A DNA stretch of 64,000 bases. Source: Phialophora verrucosa (Eukaryota > Ascomycota > Eurotiomycetes > Chaetothyriales > Herpotrichiellaceae). The position numbers were made by a program, and so were the translations under genes. The notes under the pieces were generated by a model, which saw only the letters and a program-made list of their open reading frames with translations, had not been told where the DNA came from and did not search any database. The stretch covers positions 3,100,001 through 3,164,000 of the forward strand of contig MSED01000001.1 of NCBI GenBank assembly GCA_002099365.1, written 5' to 3'. Shown here piece by piece: positions 34,905-47,013 of the stretch; the first letter of the stretch is position 1, and the number at the start of each line of letters is the position of its first letter.

Positions 34905-36353
34905 ATGTTTACCCAGAGCCAGTTCAGCGAAAAACAGTCCTGCGACCCACGCGCCCCGGACATTTCGGAGAACGAACACTTGAAACAGGTAATCAAGAGC
35001 CTTTCCCAGAAACTCCACGAGGCGGTGGAAATCCTTGAGCATGGCCAGAACCCCCATGTGGATTGGAACTCCTTGCTCCCTCACCCATCGGTATCTTCCG
35101 GAGCGAATATTGTCACAGTGACGCCGAGCCATACCGGCTCGCTCTTGCCTCACACAGCTTCGAAATTGCCGCCGGACGACGTTGTGATGCTGCAAACCAA
35201 TGGCCATGAAGGGGCACGCATTGACTGGAGCACAATCGAGGGATCGGATTTCGCCTTGGATGATGACCTTATCAATGGGATGGACAGCTATCCTGCAATA
35301 GGAGGCGTCGACAATGTACAGAGTGCGGATGTCGGGAGTGCAACAAACCCCATCATGACGCTGCCGCCCACTGCTGGTGAGGACACGACGCTTCAGCGGC
35401 GCCTTACCAATGCCCTCACGTACGAGCATCTCCGCTCCTTGCAAGATCTTCCGATATCCAGCCCGTCCTTGTTCTGTAGAGACATCCTGTATCTTGAGGG
35501 TGTGATCAAACACATCATGTTTACGCAGGGAGCAGGCACGAGCAACTAAGGTAAGTTACCTCCCCTCGGATGTGCGATGCGGCTTTTCTAAACGCTTTCG
35601 GTGTTGTCTATGGTCTCACCATGATCAAGCTTAGATACACTCATCCGTACAATGCTGGAAACACTGATCTCCAAAGGATATTGGTATTGGACGAAGCCCT
35701 TCCTCACCGAAAGTCTAGCCTGGAGACACGTGGGCCGTATCACCAGATATCGCATTGAGCCAACCCGAGAGAACTACTATTGGCTACCCCCGCAATACCG
35801 GCCAACACAGCTGCAGTTGACGCACTTTCGCTGGCCCATTATTGATTGGGTTGCATGGCCGCAGCTTCGAGACAAGTTAATCCTTCATGCAGGCGAATAT
35901 GATTTGACTCTGTTCGTTCAAGCCACGATGCAGCACTATTGCCTGGAAACGGAGATTTCTGAGTCTCAGGAACACGCAGGCGTGGATAGAGGTTTCGTAG
36001 GATCAACGCAAGCCCAGATTCCTCCGGAAGCATCTCAGTCAGGTCGGCATGGCGGTGAAGTGGGCGCGGCCGCTTTCGTACGAACCCGGGTATACTATCG
36101 GCTACATGAGTACCTTGAGTACCTTCAATCACTCACCTCCAACACATCTCCCGGGACCGGCGACGACGACATTCCCCGAGGGGTGATGTCGGCCAGCTTG
36201 GAGGCTAAAATTGTCTCAGCATTACAGGAAGATGTGACGCCGTTCAAGCTGGATCCTGAACTATTTCACCAATTCCCGATGCTCTACGACGAGCATGTGG
36301 TTGTGGCCGGCACATACAGGTCAATCTTCAGCACCTATATCGAGGCCACATGA
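34905..36353 (+). pseudogene. DUF3425-type regulator interrupted by a stop at a splice junction
   Basis: Exon 1 is 34905-35550 and exon 2 is 35635-36353, separated by an 84-nt intron with an ideal AAG|GTAAGT donor and AGCTTAG acceptor. Joined in phase they give 454 sense codons, but the codon just before the split one is TAA (35547-35549). The N-terminal segment SENEHLKQVIKSLSQKLHEA is coiled-coil-like; no bZIP basic region precedes it. Exon 2 carries a DUF3425-like core: ENYYWLPPQYRPTQLQLTHF then WPQLRDKLILHAGEYDLTLF. Either the gene is inactivated by one nonsense change, or exon 1 alone (214 aa) is made, or the reading needs an alternative splice that I could not find. Upstream promoter sharing with the neighbouring regulator suggests they once formed a pair. 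Confidence 0.55.
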
Positions 36354-37546
36354 AGCACCTTTGACTGCAACCAGTACATCTCAACCGGACAGTGCATTTG
36401 GCCATGATCAAGTCTGAACGACCAGCCTCCAATCATTCCTCCCGGACTCTCCACCTCGAACGTGGCATCGTGCTGCGATACTTGACGCCGTCCGAAAGAC
36501 ATTCAAAGCTGATATGCATAATATCCCCCATCCACCTGTCGCAAAAACCAATCAGTGCAAAATTTCGAACTCGACTGGGGAAAGATACTCTCATACCGCC
36601 GCGGTTGTGCCTTTGATGACACTTGCATCGGTCACGGTCCAGAGATGTGATGATATCGGCATGCTTGATTGCAACTGCCCTCCTCTTCATTGAACTTCTG
36701 TCAGATCTGGCTTCGGTTTACAGGCTTATAGAGATGTTGGCAACAGTCTGGACCTGGGAAGATGTATAATTACCCAGGACAAACAGTATTGATTCGGACA
36801 CCTTGCAATCCATAATCACCTTGCAATCCATAATCCACGGCCGCCACCTTGGTCATGACGATCGTGATTCATTCCAGCCAGAAAATTGGCCCGCGCGACG
36901 GACGAGCACGCTCTTGAGCGCTAATCTGTGGATGCTCGTCTTGAAACGGCGCTTCGGGTAATGCCAGACATATTAATTCCCCACCTGTTTGACCTGGGTA
37001 ATGTCTCTCCTCTCAATGGCGAGGAGCTCAGCTCCACGGAAACTGGTTCGCGCGATGTTAGCGGGAAACCAATCACAGCGTAACGGATGACTTGAGGGGG
37101 TTGTTTGCTTTCCGGTACCAGTTTTGGGCCCACTTTACCAAGCGATACAAGGGCACTTTTCTGTCCACGGCTCGCTATTACTATTCGGCTCTAGGCGGCT
37201 TAAGCGAGCCGTAGTGTCAATTTGGACACCGCACCCCGCAGCTGCTTCTCACGAAAATGCAAGCCTCCATGGCGAGGTCGATCTTCATGGGGCAAAGTGA
37301 TCAGGTGATTTTCTTATGCCTTGGCTAGGGTTTCTTTGCAGAGTCACAGTGTCCACTTATGCTCAACGTTCTTGCTACGGCTATCCTATCAGCAACTACC
37401 CATCTTTCAAGGCGCTAGGTGTTAGTACTTGAGAAGGAAGTAGCAGCACCTAGGCGATCTCCCGTGCGAGTCTCCCGTAAGTCAGAATAGCTCAAGCGCT
37501 TAGGCTGACAGAAAAGTATCAGCACGAAAGTGAAGCCACCGATACC
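36354..37546. other. Intergenic with an 18-bp tandem duplication
   Basis: About 1.2 kb between regulators. No gene was recognised, and in particular no zinc-cluster exon for the gene starting at 37547 was found. It contains a perfect 18-bp tandem duplication at 36799-36834. Confidence 0.5.
36799..36834. repeat. Perfect 18-bp tand. duplication
   Basis: CACCTTGCAATCCATAAT occurs twice head to tail (36799-36816 and 36817-36834). It looks like a recent slippage event; no function inferred. Confidence 0.9.
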
Positions 37547-39619
37547 ATGAATCAAAACAGCACAAGTCACGACTCCCTCGCTTCATCCTGGACCAACTTA
37601 CCTTTCTTCGTCAAGCCAATCGATGGCCCTCATGACTTGTTAGACCTCGACTACCTGGCCGGGAAGAACGCTTTCTACATCCCGCCGCAGCCTTGCCAAC
37701 AAGAGCTAGTGTCTTCCTATGTCGAATGGGTGCATCCTTTCTTCCCTTTCCTGGATCATGGTTGTCTTGAAGGCATCCGCCGAGGACCAGAATCGCCCTT
37801 TCGAGGTCTGGCGGAGCATCAAATCAGCCTCCTGCTTTGGCAAGCCATGATGTTCGCGGCAACTGCTGTAAGTACGCCTCTCCTTAAATCAAGACTAACT
37901 GGCATCGACGGCTGACACTTCATCTTTCAATTCGTGCAGTTTGTCAGTGACTCATGCTTACATGAGATGGGGTTTGATAGCAGACTTGCCGCACGTCGGG
38001 CATTTTACATGCGAGCGCGACTCCTGTACGACCTGCAGATGGAGAAAGATCATCTGCAGGTGCTGCAGACTACACTTCTCTTGACGCACTGGGTCGAGGA
38101 CCCGAGTGATAGTCGAGGTGGTCTGTTCTGGCTGAATGCAGTCAAGTCTTTGCTGCAAACCCTAGACGTCCCTTCCATGCTCCAATGCACGACTGCCTCG
38201 TCTAAAAAGGTCAAATTATGGCGCAGAACCTGGTGGTCGTGCTTCGTCCGGAACACAATGTTGACCCTTTCTCTTCGGCGGCCCAGCTCTGTGGAGCATA
38301 TACGGCTGCCTCTCAGTCTCGTCGCGCTAAGCGATTTTGACATTGCAGACACTCAAGCTGCTCCACAAGGCGAGCGGGATGGCCACGTCCCGGCCGTTCA
38401 ACAGCGTCGCACCCAAGCAGCCTTCTTTGTGCAACTGGCTGAGCTCTGCGTGTGTTCCAATCGTGCGATTGATCTAGTATCAACCGCCAACATCTTGACG
38501 CGGGCCAGTTCGCCAGCCTCGAGCCATTACTTGGCCACGTTCATGGGCAATTATATGAAGGAGATGGAAGGGTGCGAGCAGCAGCTCAAGAAATGGAGTC
38601 TCTCACACAACCCTCATGACCTTTCAGAAGGCGATGACAACACCTCGCCCGGCGATATCCATACAATTTCATCCCAAGTCTACCACATCGTCATGCAACT
38701 CACATTCCTTTCGGCTGTCGCTGCTTTGTACAGACCCCTTGTCTATCCTGGTCCAGAGGAGCACTCACAGCTCTCCAGCCTGCCAGAAAGGATGCGATTT
38801 GATTACCTACTAAAGCTCCGCGCAATTGCACGGGAAATGGCTGCGTTGGCTGAGGTGATTGTCACCAAAGGTCTCGGTCAATGGCTACCATCGTGGGTGT
38901 ATGTGCCCTTGTTTTTTTTGGCGTAGCTTACCTAAAGATCTCGTACTGAACTTCCACGCAGAATATTCCCCTTCGTTTTGGCTGGTGTGGTCCACCTGCT
39001 ACATGCCCGGTCCGGTGGTCCAGACTACGCACAAGCGGAATACGATCTCCAACAATGCCGTACCGTCCTTGTCATGTTGGCCCAGCGGTTCGACCATGCT
39101 CGCCATATGTTGCCCCATCTGGACATTTCATCCCATCGACACGTCGCTTCAGCCAGTCTGAACACGGCTTGCCCAGAGAAAGGGGTCGGTGCAGACGCTC
39201 CAACCGCTTCTGGTCCATTCGATCTTCCAAGCCTCCCGGGACATGGTCCGCTGGCGACATCGATGAATCCATTGTCCAAGCAGGTCAGGGCCGATCGTAT
39301 GGATGGATCCGTCCTGCATCCCTTGTCGCCCACGACCTTCTCGCGTTCACCAGATGTCGAGCCACAACTTACAACCCGCGTTGCTCCGGACGAACATGCC
39401 GAACTCAATCTGGGTACAGAAACCGTGCTGACTCTGTCTGAAAACGCCACTGATCATCCAGTGATGGATTTCCTGCTAGACAGTGACACCGCGCTGCGTC
39501 CCTTTGATAGCATGCGAAACCTCCTGGAAACATTCCAAAATAACGAGGCACCCTCTTCTTTATGGCAGGACCTGGGTGAGGGGTATTTGGATGAACCGGA
39601 TCTATGGTTTCCCATGTGA
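37547..39619 (+). CDS. Fungal-specific transcription factor, CTF1-like, no visible zinc cluster
   Basis: Three exons: 37547-37867, 37940-38898 and 38962-39619; about 645 aa. The middle homology region of fungal zinc-cluster regulators is clear: LVSSYVEWVHPFFPFLDHGC, LLLTHWVEDPSDSRGGLFWL, KVKLWRRTWWSCFVRNTMLT, LSDFDIAD. It ends in an acidic tail (LLDSDTALRPFDSMRNLLET, GYLDEPDLWFPM) that could activate transcription. This layout is that of cutinase-factor-1-like proteins. No CxxC zinc cluster was found between the start codon and the domain, nor in the ~1 kb upstream. It may be a cofactor-like regulator, or the true 5' exon was missed. Neighbour of the HpaI-type aldolase gene. Confidence 0.75.
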
Positions 39620-40583
39620 CGCTGGTGCCTTGTCGTCCGAGTACCCATTGAAGAAGATTGACCTCCGGGGAAAATTGGTACTAATATATGCCTTTCGTGG
39701 AAATCTCGCATAGCGATTCAACGGCATCTTGCTATGTCCGGGCGTAGCGGAGAGCTCAACTTTGGTTTTGAAGGAGAGAGCCCTTGGCCCGGTGGCAGTT
39801 GGTTTTGCCCGCAAGTGACTTCGCTGCTGGCTCCGAATCTGCCCAAAGCGGTGATGAGGTCGATGGTGTTCACCGCGTATTTTGCCGCTGTTGGAGATAT
39901 CTCAAGAGACCATCAGCGTTGGGAACTCCCAGAGCATGAGTGAGCTTGCTTCGGTGATAATTATAGCGCGCTCTAGCAATAGGGAGAGGGGAAGTAATTA
40001 TGGCAATACAATGCCCGAAAATCAGAACAGCAATAATTAACTATTATCGTATTTTTCAATAACTATCATTGAATGTCCGAGCAGCGGAAAAGCGGCCGTG
40101 CTAATTCATGCGAGACACTTACTTCCGGCGAACAGCACCTAATGTGGTCTTCATACATACTATAGTACACATATACCAGTGTGCAACCATTGACGTCCAT
40201 GACAGACAGAACCTTGCTTTCCAAAACTGTGAGTGCATCTCCAGACGTTGGCTGATTGTGGATCGGAGGGAGAGGGCTAAGTTCCGTCACTCGCTGTAAA
40301 GTATCCACGGACTTTGACGGATTCGTGTGAACTACCACGATCCTACTTCGTACTAGGTGACTACCTAGTGCCTAGGTCATATTCCAACACATTACTCCGT
40401 ACAACCCCGCAACATGAGATGCATAGCCGAGACGACTCCAACTCGTTGAACATACAAAATGGTAGTCATGTGAAGAAGCACGAACAAAGAGATACTAAAA
40501 GATATCTTTCCTGAAACCTCGATCATTGATACAGTACTAAGTCTTTTAGCATTACACTCGAAGAATCGCAGTGGCCAGTAATC
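39620..40583. other. Intergenic upstream of aldolase gene
   Basis: About 960 bp. AT content rises near 39955-40070. No gene recognised; presumed promoter of the aldolase. Confidence 0.5.
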
Positions 40584-41399
40584 ATGTGGAGCTTTGCCTC
40601 TGAAGCACAGACACGCTTGCTCGTGGGGACGTTTGTCGGTCTCGACTCCGTCATTGCGCATCAGCTGGTCGGCGATGCCGGCTACGATTTCGTCATCATC
40701 GACATGGAGCACACGCCCATGAGTGCCCGCGAGACGACCATCGCGGTCAACATGATCTCGAATTCATCCAAGGGTACGACGGCACCGCTGGTGCGCGCGC
40801 CTTCGCACGGGCTCGAATGGATCAAGTGGGGCCTGGACAGCGGTGCCGCCGGGGTTGTCATCCCCATGGTCGAATCGCGCGACCAGGTCGAGCAGATCGT
40901 CGAGAGGAGTCGCTACCCGCCTAAAGGGTCGCGGAGTTTCGGCCCCTTACATGCGCCTTACGCCCACCCGGGCTCGGATCGGTCCATGATGACTTATTTC
41001 TCGGCGGCGAGGCAGTTCGAGAATATTGCCGTTATTCCCATGATCGAAAGCGCTGCCGGGGTTGAGAACGCAGATGCCATTTTGGCTGCCGAGGGTGTCA
41101 GCGCGGCGTTTATCGGACCATACGATCTCAGGGTGTCGTTGGGTTTGGAAGGTGGGGATGGCGCGGAGAAAGAGTTTCTCGACGCCTTGAGAAAGGTTGT
41201 CGACGCAGGGAGAAAGGCGGGCAAGCCTGTTGGCCTTTTTACGGGAACGGCCCAAGCACTCCAACGGAATGCCGAGCTGGGGTTTCGATTTTTCGCATAT
41301 CAGGGGGACACGACGCTGCTGGCCACTGCGGCAAAGGCGTCGGTCAAGGAAGCCCGGTCAGCCATCGGCGCGGGACGTCAAGGCACGACGAGGTTATGA
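40584..41399 (+). CDS. HpcH/HpaI-family aldolase
   Basis: Intronless, 271 aa. This family of class II pyruvate aldolases cleaves or forms 4-hydroxy-2-oxo acids with a divalent metal in a TIM barrel. Visible signature: DMEH at residues 40-43 (the His is the expected base), APLVRAPSHGLEWIKWGLDS, VVIPMVESRDQ, RSFGPLHAPY, VIPMIESAAGV with a metal-ligand Glu, and AFIGPYDLRVSLG with a metal-ligand Asp. All expected residues are in place. In bacterial aromatic meta-cleavage routes this enzyme splits the last ring fragment into pyruvate and an aldehyde; in this block it could do a similar terminal cleavage. The lack of introns among heavily spliced neighbours and the bacterial-type family leave open an old horizontal origin. 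Confidence 0.9.
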   Translation: MWSFASEAQTRLLVGTFVGLDSVIAHQLVGDAGYDFVIIDMEHTPMSARETTIAVNMISNSSKGTTAPLVRAPSHGLEWIKWGLDSGAAGVVIPMVESRDQVEQIVERSRYPPKGSRSFGPLHAPYAHPGSDRSMMTYFSAARQFENIAVIPMIESAAGVENADAILAAEGVSAAFIGPYDLRVSLGLEGGDGAEKEFLDALRKVVDAGRKAGKPVGLFTGTAQALQRNAELGFRFFAYQGDTTLLATAAKASVKEARSAIGAGRQGTTRL

Positions 41400-41465
41400 G
41401 GAAATGCGGGCGCAGAGGTTGTTGTTGCATGTACGTCTTTCTAGTTTTATAGTTGCGTAGCCAGA

Positions 41466-44090
41466 TTAAGACTGATGTATCGCTTTTTTGCTAGCTTCCT
41501 GGTATTTCCTCTTCAACGAGGTCAAGGTGCTTAGAGCCCGTCGCCCCCCGCCTGACTTGTGGCCTAGCTCCGTTAACACATGGATGCACAAACGCAGATG
41601 GCGGCTTGACGTGCGAGCTTGGTCGTCCGTAAATGAGTGGATACATAACAGATGGATTACCCCCGCCAGCAGAATGCAAGGAATGGCTGCAGGGTGTAGG
41701 TATTGTATACCGAATTGATGGTCGTAGGTGAGAAGGATGTCACACATCTTGTTGGCGGATTGCAGGCATATATCTAAGGAAGGAGAGACAGCGATGAAGC
41801 ATCTATGGAGCTGAATGACGGTTTCGTGGAAGAAAATACTGCCAATGATAGTCAACAACTTTGGTCTAAATCCTGCTGCCATCATCTTAAGAGGTGACTT
41901 ACTGGAGGAGGAGTGCATGTGGATGAGAAGTTTCCCGAGATTGAAAGAATCCTTTTTGGCCGAGATTGACCTGCAAAGAAGGCGGCAGATTGTCTTCCCA
42001 TTCAAGAAGCCTTCCGTTCAAGTCAAGCATGAGAGCATCTTGGCTTGCCAACGATGTGAATTGGTCAAGATAGCTTTCCGATTTGAACATTATTAGCTCC
42101 TTGACAAATATCGCAGATTGTGTTAATACACACTCACAAGGCATTCAAGATGGCTGCTCGCAGAAAAAACAACTCGGAGCATTTCTCCATCATCCCATCA
42201 GCACTGAATTTCCGGGATTGCTCTTGTGTGTCTCGTCCACTGGACGCTGCGTGTCCGCTGGCGTGACTTGACCAACCCAGATTTTGTGACAAGTAAGGCA
42301 CCAGCGAGTCGACTTTGTCGGTCTGGAATGTAGACCTGCAAGCACGTTCGCAGCAGCGTGATCTGGGCCGCGTCAGAAAATGGTTGATCCTGATGAAAAG
42401 AATAGAAAAAATCTTACATGTCAGTGAGCACAATCGCACGCCACACATTCCGCAAGTCTTGCAAAGCTGAGGCCCAGGTAACCCTCATGTGCAATGTTAT
42501 GTCCACACCTTTGAGGTGATGATGAAGTCCCATATCCACAGCAGTCCTCGTAGCGGTTTCTACAGATCAGTAAGCAATGACTTCCCCAAGGAAGGCGGCC
42601 AATTCCTTGTACTCTACCTTGGAAGATCCATGCTGTCCGAGTCCTGTGGTTAGCAGCCGGATAACACTTCGAATCAAATATATCACTCACCTTCAGAAGA
42701 ATTACCTTGTGCGGCTTCATAACTGCTGAGCAACAGCAAAGTCTGGATGTAGGCCAAAGAAGAGTGATTGCGAGTCGATTCGACAAGCAGTTTGGCCCTA
42801 CGCGCAAACACCTTTGACGGACTGCCAGATGTTCCCGGATGGTATATGCGCGAATAGAGCGCTCCGATCGCCAGGCTACAGATTCTATGAGCGACTAACA
42901 ACACGATGAAAAGCACAGAGTGTTCAACGAGAAGACTTACATCATTTGTTGGAGAGCGCAAGAATAGAAAAAGTCGCCAAGTGGGTGTGAAGACTGTTTG
43001 TGGCCAAAGTAACTCTGCTCCTCGACTACATTAAGCCACGGATTGTGCCAGGCAAAGAACAGACTTGTCAGATGATCTTCGTAAGCTGGCTCCTCTTGGA
43101 AGGAATCCTCGCATCCGTCAAGGTGCATAAGGTCATGGTCCTCGTCATCACTATTACTGTCAACGTCGCTATGAGACGGCGGCTGGTCCCAAGCCCCACT
43201 GTCCAGAGCGATGGAGAAAGGGTCCATGCCGCTTGTGAAGGTCCATTGATCGTCCTTGCTCACTCTGAGGCAACCGCTTCTCCGTGCCAGTCTCCCTTTG
43301 AGAGTGTCATCTTCTGCTTCGCTTGCCTGCGGTGCGCAAGGTGCTGCCACCGGGGACGGTCGATTTGGTCGTTCACTTTGGTGGAAGTGGCGAAGCGAGA
43401 ACCAGTAGCTTCCTGGATTTGCATTTGTGTCCCCAGTCCTCGCGTGCGACGGGCCGGATTGATGCCACTGCTCCGAACCACCGCTGATATTGGCATCTGG
43501 AGAGTCAGCAAGACTGGCCCAGTAGGCCGTGTCGTGGTTCGTCAGAAGCGGACGTGTGATATCTGCTACTTTATCACTGCCGGAAGCGTCAAACGCTGAG
43601 CTCGGGCCGCCGTCGGAAGTCGGGGCAGCCAACAGAACCTCGTTCGCCAACGGCAAGGCATTGGGGATATGGTCATCAGTTGAATGTATAACATGGGGTT
43701 GCTCGTTAGACTGATGGCGATTTGGCGAGCGTTGCGTCGGAGGTGTGCCGGTTAATTGTGCCACCGTGTTGGTCGTCGACACCTTGGGTCCTTTTGGGCC
43801 CCTCGTCCTGAGCAAGCACAATCAACAATGCTTCATGGAGCTGGGATTGGTGCCTCGTACTTTCGCTTGTCCTGCACAAACATGCACTCGGCATTGTAGA
43901 GTACACAATTCGAGCATTTGGGACCCAGCGCATCACACTAGTGCGGTCTTGGTCAGAAGGAAATCATCAGAGCCCAAATTATGCGTCCCGGTCGTACCTT
44001 GACTTTCCGACGCCGACACGAGATGCAGGCCCGGGAAATCTTTTGCCGATGATTTGTCCGCCGAATTGGATACGGTTCTCCGTTCTGCAT
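41466..44090 (-). CDS. Zn2Cys6 transcription factor with fungal_trans domain
   Basis: Nine exons: 44090-43998, 43937-43861, 43807-42941, 42884-42691, 42632-42618 (15 nt), 42559-42418, 42335-42138, 42073-41903 and 41838-41466; about 709 aa. The start is MQNGEPYPIRRTNHRQK. The zinc cluster is rebuilt over intron 1: RACISCRRRKVKCDALGPKC then SNCVLYNAECMFV. A Ser/Asp-rich linker leads to the fungal_trans region: SYFGHKQSSHPLGDFFYSCA, CSLAIGALYSRIYHPG, YEAAQGNSSEAWIFQETATR across the 15-nt exon, and DMGLHHHLKG. Exon 7 uses the second acceptor, because the first would leave a 28-nt intron. Nuclear regulator. It starts divergently from BVMO2 (840 bp apart), a likely target. Confidence 0.8.
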
Positions 44091-44930
44091 TGCAACGGAG
44101 GTTCTCTCGGAAATGTGGAAAATGTATCGACGGGAAAGGATCTTGACGGGGATTGATATCCTATAGGGAAAGCGGTAACACCGCCATGTATGCCCAGGTT
44201 TCGGTCATGAGGGCCGCTGGGTATTGCGGGGTGTCTGGGGCACCTCGGCCGTCGGCTTCAAGGGTTGCCCCGCTCGGGGAAGGGAGCGGGATGCCGGGCA
44301 GCAGACGACATGGCTCAACATCTCTCGCTATTGAGGAGTTTGCCTCGGTGAGTCGGAAAACCAGCGAGACCCTAGATGGGCACAAACTTGAATCTTGACT
44401 ACTACTGTACCATCCCGGGTATTTTATGTTATTTCGGTACCAGCCTACGGACCCGGACGAGGTTTACACCTACAAGTCCAGCGCCCAGAACAGTCCGCTA
44501 TTAAGAGGTCACATGTATGAGCGTCGGATCCACAACGGTAATTCCTGCAATCGCGGTATACTACGGAGGTGAAGTGTCTGCAGATACGACCGGCGGTGCA
44601 CTAGTAATTCGCGTAATTTGATGGGTGGCCAATGACACGGGGAAATGGGACGATTTGAGTAGAAGCATTGTCCGTGGATTTAGACGTCCTTCTCGGTGGT
44701 TGTGAATCTTGCGAAAGGAAAGCGAAATCCGAAGTTCGAAATGTGTACCCGCGTTCCCATACAATTAGGTTCCTAGAATTTCTAGCGTTGCGGTCGAGCA
44801 CCCTTGCACTGGGGGATCGACAATCAGAACGCACGGAGAGAGTACTAGATAACCTCGTGAACATAGCCGGACGAGGTCTTTGTTCAGCCTCATTGCCAAA
44901 GAACTCAGTTGTCACCTCAATCTCACCAAC
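44091..44930. other. Divergent promoter of Zn2Cys6 regulator and BVMO2
   Basis: 840 bp. A CTCCGT-N11-ACGGAG inverted repeat (44078-44100) overlaps the regulator's start codon. This gives a CCG/CGG pair of the sort bound by zinc-cluster proteins, but the spacing of 13 is only suggestive. Confidence 0.4.
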
Positions 44931-47013
44931 ATGGGCTCCATCGCAGTTTCAAACGATCATCACACTCCGTACCATCACTCCGATCAATACCAGGGTCAGC
45001 CCAGAGCCATCAGGATCATCATTGTGGGCGCTGGTATCAGTGGCATCGCCGCGGTCAAGCTGTTCAAGGACACGTTCCACGAGGGCAATGTTGAGCTGGT
45101 CATCTACGAGAAAAACCATGATGTCGTTGGCACATGGTTAGAAAACCGATATCCGGGGTAAGGTTGTCATTTCCAGAGCTGATGGGCTCGCTTCCAGTCT
45201 GACTGACAACTAATACCTGCGTAGATGTGCTTGCGACGTTCCAGCACACGGCTATTCCTACTCTTGGGAAGGAAATCCAAACTGGTCGCGCGCATATGTG
45301 GGTGCTGTGGAGCTCTTTGATTACTTCAAATGTCGAGCGAAGGCCTACGGCATTGATGACTTTGTCCGTCTGAATCACAGAGTGAAAGCCGCCGCGTGGA
45401 ATGACTCCGCTGGCGTATGGGAGGTCGAAGTGGAAGATAGCACCTCCGGATCAATCTTCACCGATCGTGCAGAGGTCTTGATCAATGCTGCTGGGTTCTT
45501 GAAGTAAGCAACGCCGATCACCCTTTTGTCACTCCTTTCTTCCCCTGCTCAACGTACACAGCTCCTGGAAGTGGCCCGACATCGACGGCTTAACGGAGTT
45601 CAAGGGCAATCTGATACACTCGGCGAGATGGGACGACAAATATGAATTCAAAGGCAAGAACATTGGGATCATCGGCTCAGGATCTTCGGCAATTCAAATC
45701 ATTCCGGAGCTTCAACCCGGTAGGCTCTCCTCGATCCAGGACTCTATTCACCCCCTCTAATCCAAAGTAGAAGTAAAACATATGACGTCCTTTATACGTT
45801 CTGCCACTTGGATTACTCCTGAATTTGCTGCCGAGTTCGCTCCGGAAGGTCGAACCGCATTCTTTTCAGAGAGACAGAAGGAAGAGTGGCGGACGGACAA
45901 ACAAAAGTATCTAGACTATAGAAAGGCGGTCGAGTCGACTATGAATGGCTTTTTTGGCGCCCAGTTCAAGGCCTCTCAGGCTTCAAAGGACTCCTTCGAT
46001 GCCTTCTCGAAGACTATGAGAGAAAGAGTCTCTCGGCGGCCTGAGATCGCAGATATCCTGGGTAAGATAGTGATTTTTAAATCCTTGAGGAAGACTAACC
46101 TCTTAACGCCTGTAGTACCAAACTTTGCAGTAGGGTGTCGTCGGATTACACCTGTAATCGAACTCACACCTAGTAACTAAAGGACCAGATGATAGCTAAC
46201 AATGCTCAGGGCCACGGCTACCTTGAGGCGTTAACCTCTGATAACGTCACCGTCAGAAGTGATGGGATTAGTCGGCTGGTCAGGGATGGCGTCGAGATGA
46301 ATAATGGAGAGATTATCAAACTTGACGCTCTTATTTGCGCAACTGGGTTCGACACCTCTTTCCGCCCTCCATTCCCTCTCGTTGGGCTGAACGGCCACGA
46401 TCTTCGAGACTTGTGGGCGAAGGAGCCACGATCCTACTTGACCATCGCAGCGCCAGACATGCCTAACTATTTCAGTACTGCCCTCGCATTTCTACAAGTA
46501 TTGCTGCGGACGCTCTAACAGAAGTATAGTTATCAGCGGGCCAAATTTTCCCCTTGCCAATGGCTGCCTCATTCCTTGTCTAGAGCAAAATATCAAGTAT
46601 GCCTTCCAGGCTGCCCGGAAACTTCAGCACGATGGGATTAAGCGTCTAGTCCCAAATCCGACAGCTATCAACGACTTTCAAGACTACAAAGATTCCATGA
46701 TGAAAGAATTAGTGTGGTCGGACAGTTGTGTTTCCTGGTAAGTATTATATTTTGTGAGTCTCGCAATCAAAGTGGCTAGTTAATAATTCTCTTGTAATCT
46801 AGGTATAAGAATGGTACGGCCAACGGCAAGGTCTGGGGACCATGGCCAGGATCATCGCTCTCTTATCTCGAGCTGACGGCGACACCACGATGGGAAGATT
46901 GGGATATTGGATACTGGAATTCCAACCGCTTCCATTTCCTGGGACGGGGCTTTACACGAAGGGAGGTGGAGGGAGGTGACCTAGCATACTATGTGACTCT
47001 CGAAGGCAAGTAG
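44931..47013 (+). CDS. Flavoprotein monooxygenase, Baeyer-Villiger type (BVMO2)
   Basis: Eight exons: 44931-45157, 45225-45503, 45562-45719, 45768-46061, 46116-46153, 46210-46474, 46530-46737 and 46803-47013; about 559 aa. FAD loop IIIVGAGISGIAAVKLF, then GTWLENRYPGCACDVPAHG. BVMO fingerprint FKGNLIHSARWDD (FxGxxxHxxxWD). NADPH loop IIGSGSSAIQIIPEL. FAD motif ICATGFDTSFRP, followed by NYFIISGPNFPLANGCLIP and a Trp-rich tail (GPWPGSSLSYLELTATPRWE). All fingerprint residues are intact. It is a distant paralogue of BVMO1, with few shared intron positions. The intron in the NRYPG codon lies one base later than in BVMO1. Substrate unknown, probably a cyclic ketone. Confidence 0.9.

Noticed and set aside
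42390..42417. First acceptor for intron 6 of the 44090 regulator
   Set aside because: It would give a 28-nt intron, too short; the downstream acceptor (intron 42336-42417) keeps the same phase and has a CTGAC branch site.
43000..43599. 199-codon plus-strand frame
   Set aside because: Antisense to the linker exon of the Zn2Cys6 regulator, whose zinc cluster and fungal_trans domain are clear.
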